DNA of 64,000 nt. Source: Morinoia aosen (lineage: Eukaryota > Arthropoda > Malacostraca > Amphipoda > Talitridae). The first letter of the stretch is position 1, and each line of letters begins with the position of its first letter. Below the pieces are notes generated by a model, which was given only the letters and a program-made list of their open reading frames with translations, had not been told where the DNA came from and ran no database searches. The stretch is from NCBI GenBank assembly GCA_030386875.1, contig CM059564.1:45280075-45344074 (forward strand), read 5' to 3'. Of this stretch, positions 24,001 through 35,897 are shown piece after piece. The position numbers were made by a program, and so were the translations under genes.

Positions 24001-24768
24001 AAACCGGCGGTAAAATTATTTTTTTTAAACAATTACTTGTGCCACCAATTCATTAGTGTTGTGGATTTTAGAACCTTTGCTTGATTCATGAAATAAATCT
24101 GTTTTAAATGATTCGTAATCTGCATGTATCGTATTAATTGAGAATATTTGCATCCTTTCAATTCATGTTTTTTTGTTAGGAGTTTCATGATGTTTTAAGC
24201 AAAAAATATTCCTTATCATTAAAAACCATTCGTAAATCGATATGGTATTTTCAGACACTGGGAATGACTTCTACGGTCGAAACGTTCACTTTTACCTAGA
24301 ATTTTATTCTTACATTATCAATCACCTCATGTTAGCCACTCTCATTGTAATCCATAATGAAACGTCAACTGCGAAAGCTGCTATTTTCGCTCTTCTGTGA
24401 TTTTGTCATCTTTGACGTGTGTGCCCAAGTTGCTGCAGAGTCTGCAATGGATTCAAAAGTGATGAATAGCAAGTTTGTGATGCAGAAGAGAAACTACGTC
24501 TGGTAATTGCAGCATTTCTTTTCAGCAAATATATCTTCTGCAGTAAAAAAATCTTGAAAGAGGGCAAGATATTTAATTTTTCTGATCTCTAGTGCGTTGA
24601 AATTAAGCTGACATGAAGCTTTCAAAAACTCAAATATATTTGTACATTGGTAAGGGAAGTAATTTGCCCGTGTCTACAATGATTGTTTGTAATAAACATT
24701 TGAGAAATTTTATCATACAAGGTAAGAAGAAACTAAATTTTCCTTTTTTAAACTATTTAATTTTTTAA

Positions 24769-24962
24769 CGGGATCGTGAATAAGCTTAGTCTTCCTGAAT
24801 AGCTTTCGATAAAATGTTGAAGAACCATGCCTTTTCGGAATTTTAAAGATTAGTTTACTCCTTTTAATCCTTTTCATTTTTGAAGGGATAGCGAAAAAGC
24901 TTAGCATTTCTGTGTTTCTTTGGAAAGAATGTCAAAGAACCAAGCCTTGTCAGAATTTAAAG
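24769..24962. repeat. ~115-bp direct duplication
   Basis: GGATCGTGAATAAGCTTAG...AAGAACCATGCCTTTTCGG (24769-24848) recurs diverged as GGATAGCGAAAAAGCTTAG...AAGAACCAAGCCTTGTCAG (24884-24962). Confidence 0.8.
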
Positions 24963-25132
24963 GAAATATGAAAATGATTCCTCCACGCGTATTCAGACAG
25001 CAAATCCAAAAATCGTCGTGGCGTCAAAAGCGGGAGGCGGCCATGCGACCTGCCTGTGTTTGGTGTCGCGTTACCGTCGCATAAACACGGTGAGCTGCCG
25101 GCCTGCTGTTGAGCCTCCGCTTCTCCGCTGCT

Positions 25133-25261
25133 GTAACTCAGGGGCTGCGATGGCTTAAACTGAAGTTCAACATCTAACTCAAATTTAAAGTTAGCAGTAG
25201 TCAAAAATTTTGTAAATAGTTAGCGTTAACTTGGTATTAGAAAAACTATTAATCCACTGTT
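25133..25261 (-). mobile_element. partial TTAA MITE end, duplicated beside a full copy
   Basis: About 129 bp matching the first half of the adjacent full element (25266-25488): AACTCAGGGGCTGCG, TTAAACTGAAGTTCAACATC, then a GTTAACTTGG-like block. It stops where the full copy begins, so one end of the MITE is present twice in tandem. Confidence 0.75.
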
Positions 25262-25265
25262 TTAA

Positions 25266-25488
25266 CTCAGGGGCTGCGGTGAGTTAAACTGAAGTTCAAC
25301 ATCTAATTCAAATTTGAAGTCAACAGTAACCAAAATTTTTGCGAATAGCAAACGTTAACTGGGTCCATTCAATACCATTAATTTAAAAAGATTGCTCAAA
25401 ATTTTTCAAACGCCCCATCGATGGGTTGTTTCAGCTGCTGGAAAAACTTAAGCCCGACCCAACAGTGGGTCGCATTGCAAGTGACGTG
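25266..25488 (-). mobile_element. TTAA-target MITE, GACCCAYNGGTGGGTC subfamily
   Basis: A 223-bp element bounded by TTAA at 25262-25265 and 25489-25492. In minus orientation it begins CACGTCACTTGCAATGCGAC and carries two imperfect palindromes of the GACCCA-TGGGTC type. It ends in TTCAGTTTAACTCACCGCAG. It aligns in reverse with the plus-strand copies at 50353 and 62490. Confidence 0.8.
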
Positions 25489-25576
25489 TTAACTTGGTGA
25501 CTTCGCATGCACACACGCGGGGTTGTTGGCAGACGTCACGCTGAGGTGCAGACGTCGCTAAATGATGCCTCCTGGG

Positions 25577-25745
25577 CCCTCAGCAGCCTCTGCTTAGCCG
25601 CAGCCGCCCTCAGCAGCCTCTGCTCATCAGCACCCTCTGCTCAGCAGCAGCCACCCTCAGCAGCCTCTGCTCAGCAGCAGCCACCCTCAACAGCCTCTGC
25701 TCAGCAGCAGCAGCCCTCAGCAGCCTGCTGTGGCCACAGCGGCAG
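25577..25745 (+). repeat. 27/30-bp CAG-rich tandem repeat inside a short ORF
   Basis: About five to six units of the type CCCTCAGCAGCCTCTGCTCA plus CAGCAGCC. Unit lengths of 27 and 30 keep the reading frame. The plus strand has an ATG at 25507 and stays open to 25758 (83 codons), giving SAQQQPPSAASAQQQ-like repeats rich in Gln, Ser, Pro and Ala. Without splice evidence it is uncertain whether this is coding or a plain minisatellite. Confidence 0.8.
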
Positions 25746-25759
25746 CAGGGAGAGCTAAT

Positions 25760-26980
25760 GGCCAACGAGCCCCGACTGCTTGTAAACCTTGCAAACACAA
25801 CGCAAGCTTACGTGACAGTTCTGTACAGTCATAACAGTTCTCAAGATGTGACGAATGAATTCTGTAAACACATATCTCGATTTGTACGCACCGTATAGAC
25901 ATTTTTGGGTGTAGTCACGCGTGAAAACTACAATTAGATTTTCCCACGTGAGCTGAGGGTCAATTATGTTGACAAGTTTGGCTGAGCACGCGCTAAAATG
26001 CAAAATTTTTATAGAATACAAGCATTTTTAAATACTGAACGCAATTTGGAACGCAATTATAAAATTATTCATGCTATTTGGGTGTATACGGAAGATATTT
26101 CTTGCAGAGATGAAACCATCACTGTTCATAATTGTAATAACGCATTAAATCTCCAAAACTTCAACTTCTTGTGCGACTTCACCTGAGTTTAAAACATAGA
26201 AGGTAAAAATTGCAAGCCCATGGCACTAAAGTCGCTAGCAGCGGAAAACTTAAGGTCAGAGTTGCGAGAGGTCCATTAACTGTGAAATAGACCGAAATGA
26301 GAACCTTTCTGGTTTTTACATGTCAACTCGCGCTCTATTTTGCTAGACTGGTGCAAGCAGCACTCTGTAATAAGTTATTCTCAGAGTCTGCATCGCACAT
26401 TGTGGTGTCATGCGCTGTTTAACTCTGGCATACTTCAGGTGAGCGGCATGCTTTATGCAATGCAAATATCCGAAGTGTATTTGGCATAAATGAATAAAGA
26501 AGTTCTGGAAATTAACTTTTTGCATAGAAATCACACTAGAACTTCTATTACTAGAAGACACTCTCACTGCAACTACCTGTAACTGGTCATCTTGGAACAA
26601 CTCTCTCCCAACATAAACTTTACTTTAATTTGTTTTAAGATTTAATTTTTCTATACATGAAATGACACGCTTAGTTACAAATGTTCTAGCAGCAGACCTA
26701 AAACTTGTAAAAGTACTCAGTAAAATTATTTCCCTCGCATTTTTTACATTGACAACGAAAGAACACACGCGCGCAGGGACTCTGAAGCGTGAAGGAGATC
26801 GCCGTGAGAGCGAGCACGGCAGCCACAGCGCCGCTCAGGCAAGATGCGGGCGCTAATACCGCGTGAGGTCTACCGCCATATATCGCCTTCCAGGCGCAGT
26901 TTGAGATGTACCAAATAAGTGCTTATCGCTAAATTAAATGCATGAAAAAAAGTAATATCCATTAGTAGACTAACCTGACC
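25760..26980. other. unassigned DNA
   Basis: AT-rich, with a GC-rich patch at about 26760-26870. The patch is open on both strands, including a hydrophobic minus-strand reading (LSGAVAAVLALTAISF), but no start or splice evidence settles it. Confidence 0.4.
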
Positions 26981-27210
26981 TCACGCTATAGTACACGGTA
27001 GAGGTAGATCTCATGCTACAGTGTGGTAGACATCACGCTATAGTGACACGCTAGAGGTAGATTTCATGCCACAGTGTGGTAGACATCACGCTATAGTACA
27101 CGCTAGAGGTAGATCTCACGCTACAGTGTGGTAGACATCACGCTATAGTACACGCTAGAGGTAGGTCTCATGGTACAGTGTGGTAGACATCACGCTATAG
27201 TACACGCTAC
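26981..27210. repeat. 52-bp tandem array, about 4.4 copies
   Basis: The unit reads CACGCTATAGTACACGCTAG, AGGTAGATCTCACGCTACAG, then TGTGGTAGACAT. Each unit itself contains two related halves (CACGCTATAG and CACGCTACAG). Copies differ by a few substitutions and one single-base insertion. Confidence 0.93.
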
Positions 27211-29757
27211 AAAAGCCACAAAAGAACGTCACTACAGCACCAAAAATATCTAGTAGCTCGTCAGTCGAGCTCATTAATTGAGCCAGACTGTATGGAAGCG
27301 CCTCCCGCCGACCGCACAGGCCGGAGCTGGACCCGCTGTGGCTCCTCACTTGGAAATATCACTGTTGCAAAACAGCTCAGCTAGGAGTATTGTACTCATC
27401 TAGGCACTCATAACTGAAGTTCAATAATTTTGTGTAGCGTGTGTGTTATTTTATCCCAGGTGGCTCGATTACAGGCGTTGCGAAGGGGTTGGTTCGACGT
27501 GATGAGCGTTTCTCTGAGGTTCGCAATGACTTTTTTTTCCTCGTTTTAAAATCTGTCAGAGGGCTGATTCAGTTATTACCGCCTCCTTTGAGGTCTTCTC
27601 TCACATCCTTTAACTGGTAAGTCTCAAATCTTTCTTTCATCTTGCACTTCCTCTTCTCTCACAAATCATATCCTACTTCCCACATCCCCGCCTTTCCCCC
27701 TCCACCCACATTTCCAGCCCTACTCTAGTAAAAACCGAGGCGCTGGAGGTAGAAACGAGAGCCGGCAACCACAGCAGCCACAAGCGGGGCTGTGCAGCTG
27801 TGGGTGTTTTATTGCGCTATGTGCATCGCTGTTCTCTGCCCGCCATGTTCCCACATAGTTCATTGCTTCGAATGTGAGCCTAGAGCCCCACCTAATGCTC
27901 TACAAGAATAAACTCATTCCTTTTCTCTTAACGATTTAATGAAGCAATGGTCTAAAATATAGATGCACTTGTTAGAGTCACGGTTGAGGAGGAGACTATT
28001 TAAAAAATATTAATGGAAAAAGATGTTCGATACGACATGATGCCAAAAACCAGGATGTTCTTATTTGTCTAATATTAAAAATTATTAGCTTGGAGTGAAA
28101 AGGTATTCTGATCGAACATTTGTAGGTCTGATAAGACCTATAAAAACAGTAGTTATTCGCAAATATTTCTCCTAATATCGGGTCAGTTTAAAAGAAAAAT
28201 TTCTCAAATTGATAAACTCACTACTTTGCGTTCCCTTCTTTCCCTCACCCTTAGTACTGACTTCTGCCTGAGGGCTCGAATAGTTGCGTGCTGGCGTCAG
28301 CAGTTTCTGCTCGAGCTGATATCCATATAACAGGTCTATAGGCTCAAGTCAAAGACTTCCTACATTTACATAGCAAGTAGTTCCTATCTTTGGGTTAAGT
28401 AAATGAGCAACCACGAGTGAAGCTCGGCATCAATGATGGAGCGATCAATGAAGATGGTTCTTATATCTTGATGTGCAAGGCATTGCCTAAATCCTCTCAT
28501 CATGCTGACATACAGTATGTCATGAGGAGGTGATGGAATTGTGTAATACAAACTGAAATTTATCCTTGTGAGAACTAGTAGCTTAATTTATAAAATGCAG
28601 CGAAATTTTAGCGTTCGTATCGGGAAATGGGCTTGTATTTGCGATGGTTATTTATAATATAGAAGAATTATGGAGTCATTCAACTTAATATGAACGAGGA
28701 AAAAATTCTCATTCTGAAGACAAATTGCGTTTCCAATCAACCTGTAATGAATTAATCGTTCATTAGTGAATGGGACTACAATACAATAATGTTCACTCAC
28801 AGAAACAGAATTAAAAGCGAAGTGAAGCACAAAATTACAGCAGCATTTACGTGATGGTAGATCTTACACACGTTAGTATGAAGATCAATAATTGGATACA
28901 TAATTTCAGGAGGGTATATGTGGACAACGCAAATAGTTATGATTCATTGAGAATCGAAAAATACATTTTCTGATAGTATAACACTTCACTGGAGGATAAG
29001 TATCGCTCTCTAAATTTACTACGCAGATTTTTTCATTTCTGAGCACCACAACACAGATGGCTTCGAGAACGCACCGCCTCACACACCACGCAACACACAT
29101 GGCCGTGACACACTGACGTCCGAGGCGGGCATCAATTCAAGCGTCGTCAAGATCAAGTGCCCCGTGTGGGTAGCGAACTACGCTGCCGCCTCTGGCTGCA
29201 GCGTATGACAACTGCCATAGATTTATTCCCTTAGCGTTTCATTCTACTGCTGAAAAATAATTATATTCGAAAAAGCCTGACTCTAAGTTTTGCTTGTAAT
29301 ATTAAGTAAGAGATTTGATCGTACAAAACAATCGAATTTTCTGAGTTACTCCCATAATTTCACCTAATACATCGCACAGTTAATAAGTAACAAGTTTTTG
29401 TGACACACGGACCAAGGATTAACTCCTCCATTAGGAACACAGCGCATTGACCTGGACATCAAACTGCATATAAATTTTCTGTGAGGTAATTTACTGATTG
29501 GTGAAGCAAACTACAATTTGAAAAAATACAGGGATATGTGCGCACACACATTGTTTCCTTTTTGAATCCAGTTACCTATTTAAGAGTATGTGTCTCACAA
29601 ACATGCACTCATTTTATAAACGAGGAGTGGATATTGAAATTTTACAAAGATACTGAGCATAGACTGGATACAAAGCTCATGATCACTCGTGCTTCTTCGA
29701 GTGTGGAAGGTCAATCATCAAGTTATAAATTTTTTTTCTGCTCGTATTTATTTCCAG
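27211..29757. other. unassigned DNA
   Basis: No supported gene. GC-richer patches lie at about 27290-27345, 27720-27890 and 29040-29210. No repeats of note. Confidence 0.5.
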
Positions 29758-29948
29758 TCAAATTTTCTGTATCCGGCGAGCTGGCGTTTGACGAAATAAA
29801 AAGCTCATGCAGGGACGGATGTGGTTGCTGCGGTTATTCTAACATAAAGAATAGAGCAAAAAAATTGTGCTGGAACGCAGTTTTATTGATTGAAATTGAT
29901 GGAAAATATTTGGAAAAATATTTGTTGCCGTCGACATACCGCACTTAA
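29758..29948 (+). CDS. candidate terminal exon, Cys-rich, function unknown
   Basis: A strong acceptor (a long T-rich tract ending TTTATTTCCAG) precedes 29758. The frame that follows is open for 63 codons to a TAA: KFSVSGELAFDEIKSS, a CRDGCGCCGYSN cluster, KKLCWNAVLLIEIDGKYLEK and a TYRT end. Codons are rich in purine-first triplets, as expected for coding sequence. The same frame is open upstream to 29538, so the true 5' boundary is uncertain. No family recognised. Confidence 0.35.
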
Positions 29949-30149
29949 GTTTCATGTTCAATTTTGCGAAACGAGAATTAGAAATTCATTCAGATATGGA
30001 AGGCCGTTTCAGGCTGAAAGCTTCTGTGTCAAAATGGGAGTTTGTAAAGGAAATAGGAGCTCTTTTAAGCTGCTAGCAGGCTTGCTATTGTTGTCAATTT
30101 TGTTAAAAGACATTTCTCCTCATCTCGTACACGAAACAGACTCAGTTCA

Positions 30150-30297
30150 CAATTAATTATGTTAACAACTCAGTCTAACCTTTTTGCCGCCTGCATGCAT
30201 GTTTTTCGCTGCCTAAGCGATTCAATCGCTTAAATCGCTCATGCGGCCAAAAGCATACATGAAGGCGGAGAAAAAGTTAGACTGGGAATTAATGAAA
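30150..30297. repeat. long imperfect inverted repeat (foldback hairpin)
   Basis: The left arm carries CAGTCTAACCTTTTTGCCGCC, GCATGCATG and CCTAAGCGATTCAATCGC. The right arm carries the reverse complements (GCGATTGAATCGCTT-like centre, CATACATGAAGGCGG, AAAAAGTTAGACTG). Arms are ~75 bp and pair imperfectly around 30222. The short ORF at 30241-30435 starts inside the right arm and is probably spurious. Confidence 0.75.
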
Positions 30298-30435
30298 TCA
30301 AAATATATGGTTTCTGTATCAGTTATACCCCTAGCACTTCTTCATATGGCAAATATTTGCTCTGTGAAATACTATTGGAGTCATCTGCAACTGAAGGCTC
30401 AGATTTTAAGCGATGGAATTTCTAGTTTTCATTAG

Positions 30436-31917
30436 GAGCGAAAGTAATTGGCACGGCGCGAGTCCACGTCGTGCGTCAGGCACGGCGGTGCTGTCTCCCC
30501 TCGCTGTAACCTGATGAGGTAATGCCCTCGTGTAAAGTGTGACTCATCCTACAGCTCACTAGAGCACTCAGAACGACATGAGTGTCATGAATTCTCGCAT
30601 TTTAATGTACCCTCAACTACACAACTTGACAAGCTCGCTGTTAGTTTGTGTCTTGCCGGCAGGGGCAACCGCAGCGCTCAGCTCCGCTTGACTGTAAAAA
30701 TGAAGATAAAATATGACTCTGTTTTTCACATAGAAAGCTGATAAAAGAATGCTGATATATGAGACTAATAAGTAGTTCAATTCTGTTAATTTTGAGAATC
30801 TCTTAGTTATTGTTGGCTACTTTAAGCGTTGACGTATAACTTGCAAAAAAATTATGATGAGAGGTCTGAGAATCATCGCTTACTCTCGCAGACACATTCA
30901 AGAATTATTACCGTAGAATTTTTTTAACTCGCCCTGTACATGTGAATTGCTCGAAAAATCTTACAACTGATGTATTAATAATTATTTTGTCATTGAAAAT
31001 ATACAATTTTACTGCCTAAATTACAACATTTTGAAAGAGTGAGTGAGGGAAAAGGAATTTAAAGTAATATTACCAAACTTACTTTACAGTCTTTATTCAA
31101 TCATGGGAGTTTTCCGACGCTTGTGCAATACTTCACTCGTAACTTTACAAGGTTTTACCCACAGAGAATTGCAATCTTATACAAGGGATAGTATTTTTCT
31201 AATAGAAATCATTTTTGACTCAGCGTAACTTAAAAGAAAACTGTAACTTTTCGATTACGTACGCAGTTTGAAAGATATCATGTTTTCCTGGACCCTCTAA
31301 TTTGTGAATTTTTGACTGCTACCATTAACCTAACAACGACAGGTCATACACGGTACCGCGAGACAAAGTGCTCGTATATTCCTTTGAAGAATCAATGCGA
31401 CCTTCAACAAATGAATAAAACTGTCTAAACGCATGTCGTTGGCTGCAGCACAATCAGCAGGCCAAATGTGCATTGCAGAGTACATCATTGACCTCCTATT
31501 TTGTTGCTCAACTGTTGTATCTTATCTCACAAATTAGAAAACGACAACCTGACAGAATGACAAAAAGATCGCATCATCGAATGACATTCATTGCAATTGG
31601 GCCTGTGAACTTCTCACCGAAGCGCTTCTTTAAATATGTCTACGGATTTTGATCCCAGTATATCACATTAATTTCAAACAATTGGGATAACCACCCACCC
31701 TCTCATTGATTAGTTCATCAATTTAGAGAGTGTTTTAAATGCGTAAATGTCTTTCACAAATGCAAATAATACCATGATCATCCGTTTCCTGTTTATAAAA
31801 AATTCAGAAATAGCAAAATTTGTGTAGATTTAATGTTAATTTTGCGACTATTGAGGACGAGAACAAGTAGTCACCCTTCTCGTTGAAGTGATAGAATAAG
31901 ATCGTACAAGTTACTTC
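30436..31917. other. unassigned DNA
   Basis: A short GC-rich patch at 30450-30700; otherwise AT-rich with nothing recognisable. Confidence 0.5.
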
Positions 31918-32278
31918 CTGGAGCGCACCGACAAGTCACTGAACTTATTCGGGCCCATAAGTAGCTATACTCAAAAGTGTCCGGTGTGCTAGACTTAACA
32001 CTTTGACTGCAAAGTGCGCCACCGGTGGCCACTGAGGGGATTTTCGCAATGCTGCTGACCGACCAGTGCTCACAAACTCAGTTTTCGTAAACGTTTAATT
32101 AAAGCTAAATGAAGGCATGATCCTGTTAATTTGTACTTTTTTAAAAATTACTTACTACAGTTGAGTTTAACTCTGAGTCGAAAAATATTGACCGTCATTT
32201 TAACCAGTTGCGGTCAAAATGTTAAGATACAACCTATTGCTGTATCACTTGATTTAAATAAATAAAAAATTGTTTAAA
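31918..32278 (+). mobile_element. CR1 LINE 3'-end fragment, split by a MITE
   Basis: Positions 31918-31998 and 32226-32278 together match, in order, the 3' untranslated end of the LINE at 57508-60813 (read on its own strand). Shared segments are CTGAACTTATTCGGGCCCA, TAGCTATAYTCAAA, TAGACTTAAG, then CTGTATC and TAAATAAA with TTGTTTAA. The intervening 223 bp is a TTAA MITE. The fragment is a typical 5'-truncated LINE insertion. Confidence 0.85.
31999..32221 (+). mobile_element. TTAA-target MITE nested in CR1 3' end
   Basis: A 223-bp element with TTAA at both edges (31995-31998 and 32222-32225). The ends are CACTTTGACTGCAAAG and, in reverse, CATTTTGACCGCAACTGG. A CCACCGGTGG palindrome lies just inside the left end. 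Removing the element and one TTAA restores the CR1 3' sequence, which fixes its boundaries and its target-site duplication. No coding capacity. Confidence 0.92.
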
Positions 32279-34857
32279 CACCAAAAGGTCCTGGTGACGC
32301 ATGCGTCCCATCTGCTCATTACGCCGCCCTGCATTCGCGTCACGCTCTCCCAGATGAGGCTGAGGAGCTTGCTTGTTTGCGCGCGCTTATCTCATCGGAA
32401 CTCGAACGTCACGTAGCCTTCTTGTTCCCTCATGTTCACAAGTCGTCGGAAATCACATCTTCGAAATTGATGTTGTTTTCAAACTTCTTGTGGTGAGTCT
32501 TCATAAAAAAAATGAATATATATATATTATATAACCAAATGTAGGGGTATTTTTAGCTTTGACACACTTCCGACTCAGTTAGTTGCAATAATGCCATAAA
32601 CGACTGGGCAAAATATCTCGGAAGTAGCAACTGGAGGAATAATAAAAGGTCATAAAGCGTACAATGATGAGAGGAAAGGTTCAGTGGCCATGAGGTTGTA
32701 TTTAGTTTACCGGAAGTAATTTAGTGGAGTTGTAAACACTGAAATGGATCGCTGGAGTCCGTGAGCCCGTCTTAAGTAAAGCAAGGCTCAGTCAATGGAA
32801 CTCCTTGATGTGATACTTGATAGGCAGTCAAGGTATCGTGTGATGTGAAGACTGTTCTGATCGAGAGAGGAGCATTAATTGGGTAATTATTGCTCGAATG
32901 TCATATTACTCGTTATTGAGTAGTAACGGAAGTAGTAACAATTACTCAAGAGAAACGGAAATGGGCTGCGTCTTTAGCTAGAAGTTCACTGGGTGTAAAA
33001 AGTAACGGTACGAGAGAAAAGGAAGCATATCATACATTTTATTCATCTGGGTGCAGAGTGCATCTTACGAAATTCGTTCAATATACTGACGCTGAAACTG
33101 CGCTTGAAGATCGGTGCATTACTTTACGAGATTCAAGTAATATTATTTAGAGTTAGTGACCTATATATGATGGGATACGGATGAAATGGATGATGGTGAA
33201 GCAAATCTTCAACGCTGTCATGAATGTTCTTGAGTCAAATACTCGCAAGGCGTCATTGGTGCTTAGAACAGGAAGTGAACCGAAATGAGAGAGTTTCAAC
33301 AATGGAAATGCTGCATATGAGCTTCACCATTAACACTAAGTGTTAATTCCGATAAAGAATGAAGTATTAATGAAGTGAGAATATACGGCTTTAGTGCAAT
33401 TCAGGTGATGGTTGCGCTTGAGACCTGTCGTCTCAATTGAGAGAAATGTTGCAGCTCGAAGGAATACTCATGAGATGATGTTGTTTTCATCAGTGCAACG
33501 GGCAGTGAAAAGTGCAAAATTATCAAAAACGGGCGGGGAAGTTGAATATCCTATTCAAAATTTAAAGAGTTTGAACATGAGTTGCACCAGACACGGGTAG
33601 CTGGACAAAAAAATGAGAATACACTAAGTTATTGCAAGTTGGTGCACGTCAATATCACTGCGTTTGAGTTTGAGCTAAGTAAATAGTTTTGAAAATAACA
33701 CCAATGCTGTGAATAAGCAGCAGTTAAAGTAAAATTCGCATGAATTTATAATCCACCAAGAAAAACTTTGTATGTCTGACTAAATGTCATAATTTCATAA
33801 ATACTCATCGATGATTTTCAGTTGTATCCAGTTCTTGTTACCATTATACTTATATAAGTTATCTGCACAAAATGAAAATTAAACAACTCGAGAAGAGTTC
33901 ATACCTCCAATAACCGAGCAATGTTGTTTCAAGTTTTGATTTGGCTTAGAACGTTGCCACACAAAACTGACCTCCAACAACATTTTAGGTAAAGAACCAG
34001 GACCGTCCTCAAGATGTGTGCTCTTCTTTCTTATGGTAAAACTGTTGCATCAATAAAGTGCTGTCCGTCGTAGAGGTAGTCAAGTTTATCAATTATTCTA
34101 TGGTCAATGTGACAGTTCAGAAGCAAGTTTCACTTTCGTATTTGCAAGTTGCTGTCGGAATTTAGGTTCCAGTGATGCTACATGAATAGGAGTTCAAAAA
34201 TAGATTACGACGCTGATCGTATTCCTAGACAAATACCCATCTTGCTTTCAGATGTTACTGTGACAGTTCAAAATATTGAGTTATCGCCTCCACGGCTGCA
34301 CTCCAAATGGCTTGAGTTTGACCTTGACAATATCTGGTCATGTTTTAAATGAAGGCAAAATTCGAATTGAGTTTGACCTAGAAAATATCGGGTCTTGCTT
34401 TGAATGAAGGCAAAATTTGAATATTCTGCACACGCACTTCATTTTGAGATCCTAGGGGCGGTTTGGAGCGCAGGAGTTGCGAGCGCATCGATCGTCGCTC
34501 GCACTTGTGAAGCTCGGCCCAACTTCCGGGTGTCCGATGGCCGAATGTTGCCACCCGAGCTGCCTTTAAACATCGCTCTAATTTCAACTATCTTCTCAGC
34601 AAACGCTGTATGAAAATTAATGAGCTGGAAAGCGTGAAATGAGATGAACAGATAGTGAAATTTTGTTCATGCATCATTTATTTACAGAATCGTCATCTCC
34701 TGTTCTTCGTTCACATTGTTGTTTGCCCTATAAGTGGCGCATTTATACGCATCTTTTCTTGGATTTCTTATTATTGTATGAGAAAATGTCTAGAGAAGAG
34801 ACCTTTGATGTTGTGAAGAATGCTTTCAGAACATCAACAGTTTCTTTCACAAATTGC
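32279..34857. other. unassigned DNA
   Basis: No supported gene. Short open stretches at 33412-33600 (plus) and 34378-34613 (both strands) were examined and not accepted. Confidence 0.45.
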
Positions 34858-35031
34858 CTATTTTCTTTTAACTTCAAACGAAGAGTAGTTCCCTTCACTT
34901 GGAGGCCAGAAGAGGAGCTCATGATGCCCAACTTTGAGCTCGGCTTCAGTGAGCTCAAGTTTCTGCACCCCATCAGGGGTTGCAGAACCTGACGAGGCGC
35001 AATTCTCAGCGTCAAAATCAAACCTCCTCAG
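34858..35031 (-). CDS. candidate terminal exon, function unknown
   Basis: A strong minus-strand acceptor (TTTTTCAATTCTTTCACAG) ends just before 35031. The frame then runs 57 codons to a TAG at 34860-34858, starting LRRFDFDAENCASS and continuing GSATPDGVQKLELTEAELK, then HHELLFWPPSEG and FEVKRK. Purine-first codons (GAT, GAC, GCT, GAG, GAA, AAA) dominate, a good coding signature. It could be the last exon of the minus-strand gene further upstream, or of another transcript. Family not recognised. Confidence 0.5.
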   Translation of the reverse strand: MRRFDFDAENCASSGSATPDGVQKLELTEAELKVGHHELLFWPPSEGNYSSFEVKRK

Positions 35032-35299
35032 CTGTGAAAGAATTGAAAAATCAATTTCCGAACAGGAAAATATTCCTTTCATGGTGCGGTCGTTCTTCAG
35101 TCATGAGTGAGAGTAGCAAGTTTCGTAAATCCATTTTTCGGAAAAGATAAAGCTCGTGTTGAAGAATATGCGAAAATCCGTCAGATGAACTCCAGCGGCG
35201 GCATTGTAGCCTTGTTGCTTGTAGGGGTTGTATAGACTCTCGTATTGGTCGTTTATGGTAGCAATTTATGTGTCTACAGTCATGTTGATAAGATAATTG

Positions 35300-35400
35300 C
35301 ATCAATATCGTATATTATGTATATTAATATTATATTAATATTATATTAATATTTCATAATACCACATATGTATATATATATTATTAATTACATATATTTT
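35300..35400. repeat. AT-only simple repeat
   Basis: A low-complexity tract of ATATTAATATT-type units followed by TATATATATATTATTAATTA. It lies in the proposed minus-strand gene region and has no coding signal. Confidence 0.8.
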
Positions 35401-35897
35401 CGTGCGCTTCAAGTGACACTCGAATCGCATTACGTGTCGAAACATTTGAACTTATATCATGACAAAAGTTTTGGTGCCAAGTGCTAATGAAAAAAAATGA
35501 AATAATGCGTTCACGTAATTTAGTATTTAATTATCGGTGAGTAGTTTTTTTTACCTGCTAAAATTTTGGAGTGAAATTGTAAATCCCAATTGAGGTCTTT
35601 AAGGTCGAGACTCAAATAAATTTAGTCACATCAGTATCTCGCTTAGTAATTTTTGATAAATAAACGATCTCTAATGGATTAGATTTGTTATCATTCACGC
35701 ACCAGACGCACCTTATCGTAAAGAAGAATTTAACAGCGATTTTCACGCTCTCATGAGGATCACGACCATGACTGCATAGGAAGTTTATCGTAATTGCCTG
35801 CCCGAGCGCAGTGTTTGCCCACCACACCACACTCATAGTCATGTGCGGTTCTCTGGCCTCAGGGGAACACCACAACCATTCATGAAACTCCTCGTCT

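Noticed and set aside
30241..30435. 64-codon ATG ORF
   Set aside because: It starts inside the right arm of an inverted repeat and has no splice or context support.
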